NCBI GenBank assembly: GCA_963800275.1
Contig: CAWDAI010000001.1
Span: 354,599 to 418,598, forward strand
DNA: 64,000 nucleotides
Direction: 5' to 3'
Origin: JAFMJV01 sp963800275
GTDB taxonomy: Bacteria > Chloroflexota > Limnocylindria > Limnocylindrales > CSP1-4
Part shown: in pieces, positions 33,666 through 43,641 of the stretch
How positions within the stretch are numbered: position 1 is the stretch's first letter
How the letters are laid out: every line of letters starts with the position of its first letter
Made by a program: the position numbers and the translations under genes
Notes under the pieces: model-generated
The model's database searches: none
Told to the model about the DNA's origin: nothing
The model's input: only the letters and a program-made list of their open reading frames with translations

Positions 33666-34913
33666 TCATTCGGGGGCGCATTCACCGCCCGGGGCCACGC
33701 CCACATCCGCGGACGCCTGCATCGTGGCCGCGATGGCAGCCGGATCGGAGTCGGCGCTGGCGAAGAGGTCGCGCACGCCGGCGGTCATGGAGTCGAAGAC
33801 GCAGCGCATCTCGAGGTTGGTCGGCTGGGGGATACCCTTCTTGACCGCCTCGGCAGAGCCGGCCAGGAAGGGATCGTCGGTGACCAGTGGGTCATTGATG
33901 GCTTCCTCGTTGCCGGGCAGACGACGGAGCACTTCGACCTGCTTGAGCTGGTTTTCCTTGTTGGTGGCCCACTGCATGAAGTCGGCGATCACAGGCGCCT
34001 TGGCCTCGTCAGCCATGGCGTCGGCCGAGGCCATCATGAACTTGCCGGCGGTGTAAGGGTGCGGATACTCGTGACCCACGATCTCCGGGATGGGCCCGAG
34101 GCCGAGGTTGTCGCCGAAGGTATCGACGTAGGTGCCAAGGGCCCAGTCGCCGTTGATGATCATGGCCGCGTCGCCCTGGCTGAAGAGGCCGTCGGCGACG
34201 TTGTAGTCGGCCTCGGCCGGCATCACGCCGTCGGCGTACTTGAGGTCATGCATGAAGGTGAGGGCGTTGACCATCGCCTCGGTGTCGAGGGTCGGGGTCA
34301 CGCCGTCCTCGGCAAAGACGCGGCCACCGAAGCCACCCAGGAACGGGACCAGCCAGAAGGACTCGGTCTGGTTGAAGACGAGGCCGTACTTGTTGTTGGA
34401 TGCGTCCGTGTTGTCCTTGGCCAGCGCGATCATCTGGTCGCTGTCGGCGGGGCCTTCCGGCACGAGCTCCTTGTTCCAGTAGAGCATGAGGTGGTTGCCG
34501 AAGGATGCCGGCACGCCCCACAGGGAGCCGTCGGCCGTGACGGCATCGAGCGCGTTGGGCAGGTAGACGCTGGTGTCGATGGCATCATCGAGCGGGGCGA
34601 TGGTGCCGGATGCGGTGAAGGGGCCGACATGGTCGGCCACGGTCCACAGGATCTCGGGCGCGCCACCGGCCAGGCTCGAGGTCAGGAAGTCCTCGCGCAG
34701 GGTCTCGACCTGCTTGTTGACGACGGTGATGCTGACGTCAGGATGGGCCGCCATGTAGTCGTCGGCCAGGCTCTGCACGTACTGGAAGGCGCCTTCGGCC
34801 TCACCCTCGGCGGTCCAGAGGGTGATGTCGGTCTGGGCGGCGGCAGGAGCGGCGGCCCCTGCGAGCATCGCCAGCGACCCGGCGAGCGCCAGGGCCTTGA
34901 TGCGGGTTGACAT
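33666..34913 (-). CDS. malE: Maltose/maltodextrin-binding protein (MalE type)
   Basis: A 415-residue exported binding protein with signal peptide (ALALAGSLAMLAGAAAPAAA, cleavage near AAAQ/TDI) and no lipobox. Family-1 hallmarks include DITLWTAEGEAEGAFQ, the aromatic/asparagine segment MLYWNKELVPEG, and NGDWALGTY. It is first in the operon malE-malF-malG-amylase, which identifies the substrate as maltodextrin. Start ATG 34913 has GAGGAGG upstream. The gene is divergent from the GH57 gene at 35109. Confidence 0.92.
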   Translation of the reverse strand: MSTRIKALALAGSLAMLAGAAAPAAAQTDITLWTAEGEAEGAFQYVQSLADDYMAAHPDVSITVVNKQVETLREDFLTSSLAGGAPEILWTVADHVGPFTASGTIAPLDDAIDTSVYLPNALDAVTADGSLWGVPASFGNHLMLYWNKELVPEGPADSDQMIALAKDNTDASNNKYGLVFNQTESFWLVPFLGGFGGRVFAEDGVTPTLDTEAMVNALTFMHDLKYADGVMPAEADYNVADGLFSQGDAAMIINGDWALGTYVDTFGDNLGLGPIPEIVGHEYPHPYTAGKFMMASADAMADEAKAPVIADFMQWATNKENQLKQVEVLRRLPGNEEAINDPLVTDDPFLAGSAEAVKKGIPQPTNLEMRCVFDSMTAGVRDLFASADSDPAAIAATMQASADVGVAPGGECAPE

Positions 34914-35108
34914 GATCTGTCGGTTCCTCCTCGTGACGCCACCCCGTACGGGCAGCGGTTCTCGGTCCACGGTCACGGGGACCTCCCCCCGGACCGGAGG
35001 GCCAGATGATACGCCCCGCATCGGGTTTATTCATCCGCGTCTCGAGCCAGCCGGATGGCTCATGGTCGATGCGTGGCCGCGGCTCCGGCGGGCTAGCATG
35101 TGCGCGCC

Positions 35109-37280
35109 ATGACCGAACGCCACATCACGCTCAGCCTCGTCTTGCACAACCACCAGCCGGTGGGCAACTTCGGTTTCGTCTTCGAGGAGAACTACCAGCG
35201 GGCGTACGCACCCATGCTCGACGCCCTCGAGCGACATCCGGGCGTGCGCCTCGGGCTGCACTACACGGGTCCCCTTCTCGACTGGTTCAAGGCCGCACGG
35301 CCCGAGGTCATCGAGCGCCTGCAGGCGCTGGTGGAGCGTGGCCAGGTGGAGGTGCTCGGCGGGGGCTACTACGAGCCGGTGCTGGCCTCGCTGCTGGAGA
35401 GCGATCGCGTGGGCCAGCTGGTGAAGATGGCCGACGAGGTCGAGTCGCTGGTGGGCCAGCGTCCGACCGGCGCCTGGCTGGCCGAACGCGTGTGGGAGCC
35501 TGACCTGCCCAAGGCCCTGGCCAAGGCGGGCTACGCCTACACCATCGTGGATGACGCCCACTTCCGGGCCGCGGCCATCCCGCCCGAGCGACACTGGGGG
35601 GCCTACTCCACCGACGACCAGGGCGCTCGCATCATCGTCTACGGTTCCGAGCAGGGCCTGCGTTACCGCATCCCCTTCCGCCCCGTGGAAGAGGTCGTCG
35701 AGTACCTCCGCGAGCACGCCACCGAGGCGGGCGATCTCGTGGGCATGATGGGCGACGACGGCGAGAAGTTCGGCACCTGGCCCGGGACGTCGGAGCTGTG
35801 CTGGGGTCGCGAGCAGTGGGTGGAGCGCTTCTTCAGCGCGCTCGAAGAGAACGCCGTCTGGCTGCACACGCAGCAGCCGGCCGAGGCCCTGGCCGCGCAT
35901 CCACCCATCGGCCGGGTGTACCTGCCGACGGGCTCGTACATCGAGATGAGCGAGTGGGCCCTTCCGCTGGAGGCGCGGCGCGACTTCACGCGCCTGCTGC
36001 ACGATGCCGTGGAGCGCGATGCGCCCGAGGCACGCTGGATGCGCGGCGGCTTCTGGCGCGCCTTCCAGGTCAACTATCGCGAGATCAACGACCTGCACAA
36101 GCAGATGCTGCGGACAGCGCGCAAGGTGGAGGGCCTGACCGTCGACGGTCTCGCCGCTGCCGGGCTGGAGGCGATCCGCGACCATCTCTTCCAGGGCCAG
36201 TCCAACGATTGCTACTGGCATGGCCTCTTCGGGGGCATCTACCTCTCGCACATGCGCCTGGCCACCTTGGAGCACCTCATCGCGGCCGAGGATGCGGCCG
36301 ACCGCGCACGAGGACGCGCAGGGCTGGAGATCGAGCTCGCCGACTTCGACGTCGATGGGTTCGACGAGCTGCTGGTCACAGCGCCCGGGCAGCGCCTGCT
36401 GCTGAAGCCCAGCGTGGGCGGCGCCGTCGCCAGCTGGGACGCGCGGGCGGCGCGTCATGCCCTGGGCTCGGTGTTGCGGCGACGCGAGGAGGCCTATCAC
36501 GACACGCTGCGCCAGGCCGACAGCGGCCAGATGGAGCAGCAGCAAGCCGGCGAAGGGGCCGTCTCCATCCACGACCTGATCAAGGTCAACGAGCCCGGCA
36601 TGAGTGGACGACTGTGGTACGACCACTACGAGCGTCGCTCCGCGCTGGTCCACGTGATGCCCCCAGGCACCACGGCCGAGTCGTTCGAGCAGGCGGCGTT
36701 CGAGGAGCTGGGTGACTTCGTGGCTGGGGCGTTCGAGGTGCTGGAGACGGCCGGCGACCGGGTCGTGCTCGAACGCGACGGCACCGTCCGCCATGACGAT
36801 GGCGCGCGTGGTTCGCTGGTCGTACGCAAGGCGCACGTCTTCGGCACCGACCGGCGCGTGCCCACGCTGACCAGCCGGATCACGATCACCAACACCGGCT
36901 CGCAAGCGCTGGAGGCACTGCTCGGCCTGGAGTGGAACCTCAACCTGCTCGGTGGCGGCAACCCGTCGGCCTGGTACAAGGTCAACGGCGAGGTCGGCCG
37001 GTTCGACCGACGGGAGATCGCCGAGCGCACGGACCACGTGGCCATGGGCAACGACTACATCGGGATCGAGCTCGAGGCGCGGCCGACCCCACCAGCGGCC
37101 GCGTGGTGGTGGTCGGTGGAGACGATGTCGCTCTCGGAGTCGGGCTTCGAGGCCAACCACCAGGGCAGCTCGCTCTCGTTCGTCTGGTCGCTGTCGCTGA
37201 GCCCGGGCGAGTCAGCCACCGTGGCCCTGGACATGCTCGTGCGCAGCAGCCGAGATCGGGCCGAAGAAGAAGGCCTCTAG
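35109..37280 (+). CDS. Glycoside hydrolase family 57 alpha-amylase/4-alpha-glucanotransferase
   Basis: A 723-residue cytoplasmic enzyme. GH57 conserved regions are present: region 1 HNHQPVGNF (13-21), region 3 GAWLAERVWEP with nucleophile E126, and region 4 MGDDGEKFG with the acid/base Asp at 216/217. C-terminal beta domains correspond to the DUF1925/DUF1926 regions of the Thermococcus 4-alpha-glucanotransferase. It would rearrange or hydrolyse maltodextrins or glycogen inside the cell. I use ATG 35109, although an in-frame GTG lies 9 nt upstream. It is divergent from malE, so the 195-bp gap probably holds promoters for both directions. Confidence 0.9.
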   Translation: MTERHITLSLVLHNHQPVGNFGFVFEENYQRAYAPMLDALERHPGVRLGLHYTGPLLDWFKAARPEVIERLQALVERGQVEVLGGGYYEPVLASLLESDRVGQLVKMADEVESLVGQRPTGAWLAERVWEPDLPKALAKAGYAYTIVDDAHFRAAAIPPERHWGAYSTDDQGARIIVYGSEQGLRYRIPFRPVEEVVEYLREHATEAGDLVGMMGDDGEKFGTWPGTSELCWGREQWVERFFSALEENAVWLHTQQPAEALAAHPPIGRVYLPTGSYIEMSEWALPLEARRDFTRLLHDAVERDAPEARWMRGGFWRAFQVNYREINDLHKQMLRTARKVEGLTVDGLAAAGLEAIRDHLFQGQSNDCYWHGLFGGIYLSHMRLATLEHLIAAEDAADRARGRAGLEIELADFDVDGFDELLVTAPGQRLLLKPSVGGAVASWDARAARHALGSVLRRREEAYHDTLRQADSGQMEQQQAGEGAVSIHDLIKVNEPGMSGRLWYDHYERRSALVHVMPPGTTAESFEQAAFEELGDFVAGAFEVLETAGDRVVLERDGTVRHDDGARGSLVVRKAHVFGTDRRVPTLTSRITITNTGSQALEALLGLEWNLNLLGGGNPSAWYKVNGEVGRFDRREIAERTDHVAMGNDYIGIELEARPTPPAAAWWWSVETMSLSESGFEANHQGSSLSFVWSLSLSPGESATVALDMLVRSSRDRAEEEGL

Positions 37281-37302
37281 GCCAAGTTCAGCGGCCTGGC
37301 TC

Positions 37303-37628
37303 TGTCCTCTCACGACGTTGGTTACAAAGAGGAGCCCATCACCGGGTAGGTTGGGGTTGCTGAACAACAACCACGCCGGGAGGGCTCCTCGATGCATTGT
37401 CACGCCAACGCCGCCTTGACGCCACGCGGTCGCGCCAGGGTCTCCGAAGCCGTGGAGGCGGGCGAGGCCTGTCTCATGGCGTGTGCCACTCGACCGGCGA
37501 GGGTCTCGTCGGCGGACACACGGGATGATTCAGCGGTCGTTCGTCTCAGCCGGAGCGCCGATCAGCTCCCGACGCGGCGGGTCGCTGGCCTGAGACCAGT
37601 CCCTACGGTCGACTGGAGTCCTGGGTGA
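37303..37628 (+). mobile_element. IS481-like insertion sequence remnant (left end only)
   Basis: The segment begins with TGTCCTCTCACGACGTTGG, which looks like an IS481-type terminal inverted repeat starting with TGT. An inverted pair GAGGAGCCC (37329-37337) / GGGCTCCTC (37382-37390) lies just before an ATG and could sequester the ribosome binding site, as in many transposase leaders. The protein starting at 37392 opens like an IS481 transposase. No matching right end or catalytic core is present, so this is a decayed 5' fragment. It lies downstream of the GH57 gene. Confidence 0.6.
37392..37628 (+). pseudogene. N-terminal fragment of an IS481-family transposase
   Basis: A 78-residue frame whose first about 20 residues (MHCHANAALTPRGRARVSEA) match the HANA-x-LTP-x-GR opening typical of IS481 transposases. 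After that the sequence stops resembling the helix-turn-helix and the DDE core is absent, so it is not functional. It begins at an ATG 1 nt after the GGGCTCCTC arm of a leader hairpin. Confidence 0.55.
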
Positions 37629-37721
37629 GACGCACCGTCGATGCGCGAGACGGACGATCGGCGCCCGAGACGACGCCTTCTCCTCCCACGCTGTCGCGTC
37701 AGACCGGGGGACCGGACGGGC

Positions 37722-37782
37722 AGATCACCACTGGGCTCAAGTAGATCACCATTGGGCTCAAGAGATCACCGCTGGGCTCAAC
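37722..37782. repeat. Three direct repeats of 20-21 bp
   Basis: Three head-to-tail copies: AGATCACCACTGGGCTCAAG plus T (37722-37742), AGATCACCATTGGGCTCAAG (37743-37762) and AGATCACCGCTGGGCTCAAC (37763-37782). They differ mainly at positions 9-10 and the last base. The xylulokinase stop codon (complement at 37778-37780) lies in the third copy. The rest of the gap 37629-37721 shows nothing recognisable. Confidence 0.85.
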
Positions 37783-39284
37783 CTGCTACGCCTGAGAGCG
37801 CCCTGAACGTCTCTCGCAGCGTGGGATAGAGCGAACGGTAGACAGCGTACGGCGCCTCGTAGGCGGGCGCGTCGCGACCGGGTTCGGTAGTGCCCGTGAC
37901 CTCGACCATGGCCGCACTCGCCTCGCGGACGGTGGGGTACCAGCCGGCGGCGACCGCCGCCAGGATGGCGCCGCCGCTGGCCACGCCCTCGGCCGTGCGC
38001 GTCTGGGCGATGGGCACGCCCAGCACGTCGGCGATGATCTGCCGCCACAGTGGTGAGTTGGTGCCGCCACCGGATGCGCGCAGCTCGCGCAGGGGGTCGG
38101 GCGCGGTCTGGCTCACGAGCTCGAAGACGTCGCGCAGGGAGAAGGCCACGCCCTCCAGCACGGCCCGCACCATGTGTCCCAGCCCGTGGCGCACGGTCAG
38201 GCCCACGAATGCGCCGCGGGCGAGGGGATCGGCGTAAGGGGTGCGCTCGCCCGAGAGATAGGGCAGGAAAACGAGGCCCTCGCTGCCGGGCGCGCACCGG
38301 TGCGGCCAAGGCGGTCAGCTCATCCCAGCTCGCCGCCGGCGCCAGCTCGTCACGCAGCCACTTGAGCGAGCCCGCCGCAGACAGGGTGACCCCCATCAGG
38401 TGCCAGGTCCCGGGCACGGCATGGCAGAAGGCCGACAGACGACCCTCGGACTCGATGGCCGGCGCAGCAGTGGGCACGAAGACGACGCCGCTGGTGCCGA
38501 CCGACATGGCTGCGATGCCCGGAGACACCGCCCCCAGGCCCACGGCGTTGGCCGCCTGGTCGCCGGCGCCGCCGACGACGGGCGTACCCGCTCGCAAGCC
38601 CGTGGCCTCGGCCGCCCGAGCCGTCACGCCACCGACGATCTCCGGGCCCTCCACCGTGCGCGGCAGCATGGCCGGGTCAAGGCCCAGCGCCCTGACCACC
38701 TCGGCGGACCAGGTGCGCGCCCGCAGGTCGAAGAGCAGCGTGCCGGCGCCATCGTTGACGTCGAGTGCGTACTCGCCGGTCAGCTTGAAGCGAACGTAAT
38801 CCTTGGGCAGCAGCAGGTGTCGAGCTCGAGCCCAGGCCGCAGGCTCGTGCTCGCGCACCCACAGCAATCGCGTGGCGGTGTAGCTGGCGAGCGCGTCGTT
38901 GCCGGTGACCTCGATGAGGCGCTCGCGCCCGACCGCCTCGCGGATGGCATCGCACTCAGCCGCGGTCCGGCCGTCGTTCCAGAGGATGGCCGGTCGCACG
39001 ACCCCGCCGTCCGCGTCGAGCAGCACCATGCCGTGCATCTGCCCACCGGCTCCGAGCGCGGCCACGTCGTGGCCACTGTGCCCGCTGGTCCGCAGGACCT
39101 CGGCGATGGTCTGCCGGGCCGCGTCCCACCAGAGGACTGGGTCCTGCTCGGCCCACAGCGGCTGCGGCGTCTGGAAGTCGTACTCGGCCGCGGCTACGGC
39201 CAGCACGTTTCCGTCGCGATCCATGAGCACCGCCTTGGTGGCGGTGGTCGAGACGTCGAGACCGAGGACGAGATCAGCGCTCAC
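37778..39284 (-). CDS. xylB: Xylulokinase (FGGY family), interrupted by a frameshift
   Basis: When one extra base near 38292 is ignored, the gene encodes about 501 residues, the normal length. The N-terminal ATPase domain starts LVLGLDVSTTATKAVLMD, has the substrate segment GQMHGMVLLD and the GAGDQAANAVGLGAVSPG motif. After the shift come PGSEGLVFLPYLSGERTPY and ASGGGTNSPLWRQIIADVLG. It phosphorylates D-xylulose to xylulose-5-phosphate, feeding xylose from the GH3 enzyme into the pentose phosphate pathway. GTG 39284 has AGGAGA upstream. The length is 3n+1, so a single inserted G is the simplest explanation. Xylose isomerase is not in the window. Confidence 0.87.
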
Positions 39285-39317
39285 GGTGTTGCTTCTCCTG
39301 TCGTTGCGTGCGTCGGG

Positions 39318-40223
39318 CTAGCCGCGATCGAGCTCGCCCGAGGCGACGAGCCGCTCGGCTTCAGCCTCATCGACGAGATGGACGTCCCAGTCCTCGTGGT
39401 GCATGGCGGCTTTGCCCGGCTCGATCGCGGCCAAAGGGCCCAGCGTCTCCAGCTCGGTGAACTGGCCGTGCGCGTAGACCTGGCCGGACGAGCCCATGTC
39501 GACGTACTCGAGCTCCTCGTCGTGGCCCGCGTACTTGACCAGCAGGAGGCCCGCGCGGTAGTGCGCCGTCCAACCACGGCGCAGGCTGGTCCCGACCTTG
39601 AACGCGCCCTCGACCGAGGTCTCGGCCAGGACCGCCGAGCGCACCTCGATGGCGTGATCGTGGAGGACGAAGCGCGGGTCGTCGTTGCGTGAGTAGGGCC
39701 AGAGCACGATGTTGCGCTGGGCCTGGAACCCGCCCGGGTCGAAGGGCTCGGTGAGCACCGGCAGGAAGGCACGGCCCAGCGGCTTCATCATGGTGATGGC
39801 CCAGGCCGCGAGCCGCTGCGGCTCATCTGCGAGGTTGACCACGCGGTAGTCGAAGGAGAAGCGCTCGGGCCCCTCCACGCGGATCTCGATCTGACGGCTG
39901 GTCGCGGCCACGGGGTCCGGCCGCGTGACCAGGCGGACGCCGTCGGGGATCTCCTCCACGCCGACCGGCTCGTCGTCGGGGCGGTAGGTGACCCGGGGGT
40001 CTTCCGGTGCCGCCCACAGGCGCGACCCTCCCCGCAGGTGGAAGACGCCCGAGCCCGGACAGTCGAGCGTCATGTCCGGCAGCTCGGCCAAGTGGTTGGC
40101 GTCGTCGGGCGTGAGCAGACCCAGCACTCGCGGGCCGACGGACGTCGTGACCATGAGCCGGATCCGGCCGGCCGCGATCTCGATCGCTTCGTGCCCCGCG
40201 AAGCGGGTGGTCGTGATGGGCAT
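39318..40223 (-). CDS. Unknown protein with galactose-mutarotase-like features (DUF4380-like)
   Basis: A 301-residue, mostly beta-stranded protein without signal peptide. Segments such as VGPRVLGLLTPDD, RGGSRLWAAPEDP and AAWAITMMKPLGRAFLPV are reminiscent of DUF4380 and aldose-epimerase superfamily beta-sandwiches, which bind sugars. ATG 40223 has AGGAGGAGAGG upstream, preferred over the longer open frame. It sits between the GH3 and xylulokinase genes of the xylan-type operon, so a mutarotase or other sugar-handling role is plausible. That is inference; no catalytic residues could be assigned. Confidence 0.7.
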   Translation of the reverse strand: MPITTTRFAGHEAIEIAAGRIRLMVTTSVGPRVLGLLTPDDANHLAELPDMTLDCPGSGVFHLRGGSRLWAAPEDPRVTYRPDDEPVGVEEIPDGVRLVTRPDPVAATSRQIEIRVEGPERFSFDYRVVNLADEPQRLAAWAITMMKPLGRAFLPVLTEPFDPGGFQAQRNIVLWPYSRNDDPRFVLHDHAIEVRSAVLAETSVEGAFKVGTSLRRGWTAHYRAGLLLVKYAGHDEELEYVDMGSSGQVYAHGQFTELETLGPLAAIEPGKAAMHHEDWDVHLVDEAEAERLVASGELDRG

Positions 40224-40298
40224 GGTGTTCCCTCTCCTCCTGTCTGCCCCCATCGATGCTAGCGAACGTGGCCCGCCCTCGTGGCCGGGATCGTCGGC

Positions 40299-42660
40299 TC
40301 AGGCCACCTCGACGCCGGTCAGGTAGCGCTCCCGCCGCGCGATCACGCGCGGCTCACCCACGACTTCCAGGTCGATGCCGAGAGGCAGGTCATCCGACGA
40401 GGTCCCGACCATCAGGCGAAAGACCCCCGGCTCCAGCAGCCATCGTCCGGGCACGTCCACGAAGGCCAGCTGCTCGGCCGCGAGGCGGAAGGTCACACGG
40501 CGGCGCTGGCCCGGGTCGAGGGCCACCCGCGCGAAGCCCCGCAGCTCCTTCACCGGCCGGGTCAGGCTGGCCTCGACGTCGCGCACATAGAGCTGCACGA
40601 CCTCGTCGCCGGCACGCTCACCGGTGTTGGCGACATCCACGCTGACCGCGACCTCGCCAGCGGTCTCGAGGCGATCGTGGTCCAGCTGCAGGTCGGCCAG
40701 CTCGAAGGTGGTGTAGCCGAGCCCGAAGCCGAAGGGCCACAAGGGCAGGTTGGAGCCATCGATGTAGCTGACGTTCCAGTTGGTGTGCCCGCCGGTGGGC
40801 TTGTGGGCGTAGTAGAGCGGTATCTGGCCCACCGAACGTGGCACCGACACGGGCAGCTTGCCGCCCGGAGCGACGATCCCGGTGAGCACGTCCACCACCG
40901 CCTCCGCTCCCCGTTCGCCGGGCAGCCAGGCGTGGAGGATCGCCGCACAGTGATCCGCCGCCCAGGGGATGGCCAGCGGCCGGCCGGCGATGAGCACCAG
41001 GACCACGGGCGTGCCGGTCGCGACCACCGCCTCCAGCAGCTCCTGCTGGCGCCCGGGCAGGCCCAGGCTCAGGCGGTCGCGCGTCTCGCCGGTGATGCAG
41101 TCGTCCGTCAAGCCGGAGCGCTCGCCCAGCACCAGCACGGCCACGTCGGCGCCACGGGCCGCCTCGGCCGCCGCAGCCATCTCCTCGTCGCTGCCGTCGA
41201 GCAGGCCGCAACCGCGCTGGTACACGACCGCCGCTCCCAGTCGCTCCTCGAACACGGCCCGCACGGTCGGGATGCGCTCGATGGCGCGGCTGGCCTGCAG
41301 CTTGGCGGCCAGGGGTGTGCCCGAGGCGATCGACTTCTTGGCGTTGAGCAGCGTGTCGATGTGCAGCTGATGGGCATAGTCGCCGACGTAGTTGCGGGGG
41401 TCGTCAGCGCTGGGACCGATCAGCGCCACTGTGGCCAGGCCGTCGGCCAGCGGCAGCGTGCCATCGTTGGCCAGCAGCACCATCGACTTGTGCGCCAGCA
41501 GCAGGGCCTGCTCGCGCTCGGCGCCGACGTCGATGGCGGCCGCGCCCTCATCCACGTAGGGAGCATCGAAGAGCCCCAGCTCGAACTTGACCCGCAGCAC
41601 CCGCTCCACCGCCCGGTCGAGGATGCCTTCGTCCACCAGGCCTTCCTGGAGGGCACGAGCCAGCGGCTCGCCGAAGGCGATCGTGCGCGGCAGCTCCTGG
41701 TCCAGCCCGGCACGCAGGGCCATGCTCGCGGCCACGGCCAGGTCGGACGTGAGCCTGGTGCGAGACGACCAGCTCGTTGACCCCGTCGTAGTCGGCCACG
41801 ACGATGCCGTCGAAGCCCCACTCGTCGCGCAGGATCTCGGTCAGCAGCTCATGGGAGGCGACGCAGGGCACCCCGTCGAGCTCGTCGTAGGCATGCATCA
41901 TCGTGCCCAGGCCGGCGGCGCGAACGGCCGCCTCGAAGGGCAGCAGGAACTGCTCGCGCAGCTCGCGCGGACCGATGTGGGCGGGCGCGCGGTTGAAGCC
42001 GCCTTCCGGGAGGCCGTGACCCACGAGGTGCTTGCCGCAGGCCAGCACGCCCCGGCCCTGCACGCCCAGCGTGTAGGCCAGGCCGAAGGCCATGACCAGG
42101 TAGGGATCCTCGCCGAAGGTCTCCTCCAGGCGACCCCAGCGGGGGTCGCGGGCGATGTCGAAGATGGGCGAGAGCACGAGCCGGCAGCCGCGTGCACGGG
42201 CGGCCTCGCCGATGGAGGCTGCCATCGCCTCCACCAGCTCGGGCGACCACGTCGAGGCCAGGCCGATGGACTGGGGATGGATGGGTGAACCGAGGGCGGT
42301 CAGCCCGTGCAGCGACTCCTCGTGGATGATGGCCGGTATGCCCAGGCGCGTCTGGGTCACGAGGTAGCGCTGGATGTCGTTGCCCAGTCGGGCAGCCCCG
42401 GTCGCGTCGAGCAACGTGCTCCCGGACACGCGCGTGATCTGGCCGATGCCGTCGGGGGCGGTCGCCGCGGCCAGGGCCTGGTCGAAGTCCTGCCCGTCGG
42501 AGAACTGCGATGGCCAGGCCGACCCGAGCTGGGCGATCTTCTCCGCCTGGGTCATCTGCGCGAGCAGATCCCGGGCGCGATCGGCAGCGCTGCGGGAGGC
42601 GTCGCGATAGGGCGCATCAGCCGCGGGTTTCTGGGTCATGGGTGCGGGTTCGACGGACAT
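40299..42660 (-). CDS. Glycoside hydrolase family 3 beta-glycosidase, interrupted by a frameshift
   Basis: Removing one extra base near 41757 yields a 786-residue GH3 enzyme. The N-terminal barrel has HEESLHGL, KHLVGHG (209-216 region) and the nucleophile D290 in GIVVADYDGV. The second domain includes VLVLGERSGLTDD, with candidate acid/base residues. A C-terminal fibronectin-III-like domain (VTFRLAAEQLAFVD, GVFRLMVGTSSDD) completes it. No signal peptide. In an operon with an importer, xylulokinase and near an acetyl xylan esterase, a beta-xylosidase role is most likely; beta-glucosidase (BglX) activity is the alternative. The start ATG 42660 follows the permease by 98 nt. Confidence 0.87.
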
Positions 42661-42705
42661 CGGTAGCTAGCCTTTCAGAAAGCCGACTTCATGATCGCCG
42701 GCGGA

Positions 42706-42726
42706 CCCGTGCCCCCCAGGCACGGG
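42706..42726 (-). terminator. Intercistronic hairpin between the permease and GH3 genes
   Basis: Perfect 8-bp stem CCCGTGCC / GGCACGGG with a 5-nt loop, 32 nt after the permease stop and 45 nt before the GH3 start. It may modulate readthrough from transporter into catabolic genes. A shorter dyad CTTTCAGAAAG lies at 42672-42682, close to the GH3 start. Confidence 0.5.
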
Positions 42727-42758
42727 ACGATCGATCGCGACGGGAGTGCCGACGGGTT

Positions 42759-43640
42759 TCATCCCTTGATGGCCCCACTCGTGAGACCACCGATGAGCTG
42801 CCGCTCGGCGATGACGTAGAAGAGCAGCGCAGGCACCATCGAGAGCGAGGTGAAGGCGAGCACGAGCGCCAGGTCCTGCGAGTACTGCTGCGTGAAGTTC
42901 ATGACGCCCAGCGGCAACGTCCACTGGTCGTTGCCGCCGAGGATGAGCAGGGGTAGCAGGAAGGCGTTCCAGCTGCCCACCAGGGCCAGGATGCCGACCG
43001 TCGCGAGCGCCGGGCGCGAGAGCGGCAGGAGGATGCGCCAGAAGAACCCGAAGCGACTGCAGCCATCGATCGAAGCCGCGTCCTCCAGCTCGACCGGGAT
43101 GGCCCGGAAGAAGGGCCGCAGGATGATGATCGTAAGCGGGATGCCGAAGGCGGCCTGGGGCAGGGCCACACCCATCGGGCTGTTCAGCAGCCCGACCGAT
43201 CGCAGCAGCACGTAGAGCGGCAGGATGGCCGCGGCGGCGGGGAACAGCAGCCCCAGGGCGAAGATGGTGAACATGGTCTCGCGGCCAGGGAACCTGAAGC
43301 GGGCCAGGGCGTAGGCCGCGAGGGCGGAGACCAGGACCACGATGACGACCGTGAAGATCGAGACGATGAGGCTGTTCTTGAGCGAGTTCCAGAAGAGGTC
43401 GGACTCGAGGATGTCGGTGTAGTTGGAGACCATCCACGGGTCGGGCAGGGCCACCGGATCCTTGCGGATCGCGCCGGTCGTGCGGAACCCGCCCAGGAAG
43501 GCATAGACGATGGGCACGATGATGACGATCGCCACCACGAGCATGACGAGCCAACGGGCTGCACTTCCCAGCGCCGGCCCGACGCGTGCGCGGAAGCTCC
43601 TGCCGGGCGGCTGAGAGGTACCGCCTGTCGATGTCGTCAT
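42759..43640 (-). CDS. Carbohydrate ABC transporter permease 2 (MalG/UgpE type), xylan locus
   Basis: A 293-residue CUT1 permease with six hydrophobic segments and the EAA loop LEDAASIDGCSRFGFFWR. The downstream WNAFLLPLLILGG segment and the C-terminal IGGLTSGAIKG are typical of this subunit. It begins 1 nt before the end of the preceding permease region (stop at 43642), so the two are tightly coupled. It is the third gene of the operon, before GH3. Confidence 0.93.
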   Translation of the reverse strand: MTTSTGGTSQPPGRSFRARVGPALGSAARWLVMLVVAIVIIVPIVYAFLGGFRTTGAIRKDPVALPDPWMVSNYTDILESDLFWNSLKNSLIVSIFTVVIVVLVSALAAYALARFRFPGRETMFTIFALGLLFPAAAAILPLYVLLRSVGLLNSPMGVALPQAAFGIPLTIIILRPFFRAIPVELEDAASIDGCSRFGFFWRILLPLSRPALATVGILALVGSWNAFLLPLLILGGNDQWTLPLGVMNFTQQYSQDLALVLAFTSLSMVPALLFYVIAERQLIGGLTSGAIKG

Positions 43641-43641
43641 C

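Noticed and set aside
37722..37782. CRISPR array
   Set aside because: The units are directly adjacent with no spacers, only three copies, and no cas gene is nearby.
37778..39284. Xylulokinase as a true pseudogene
   Set aside because: Both halves keep all family motifs and one base restores the frame; the same type of break recurs in seven neighbouring genes, pointing to sequence error.
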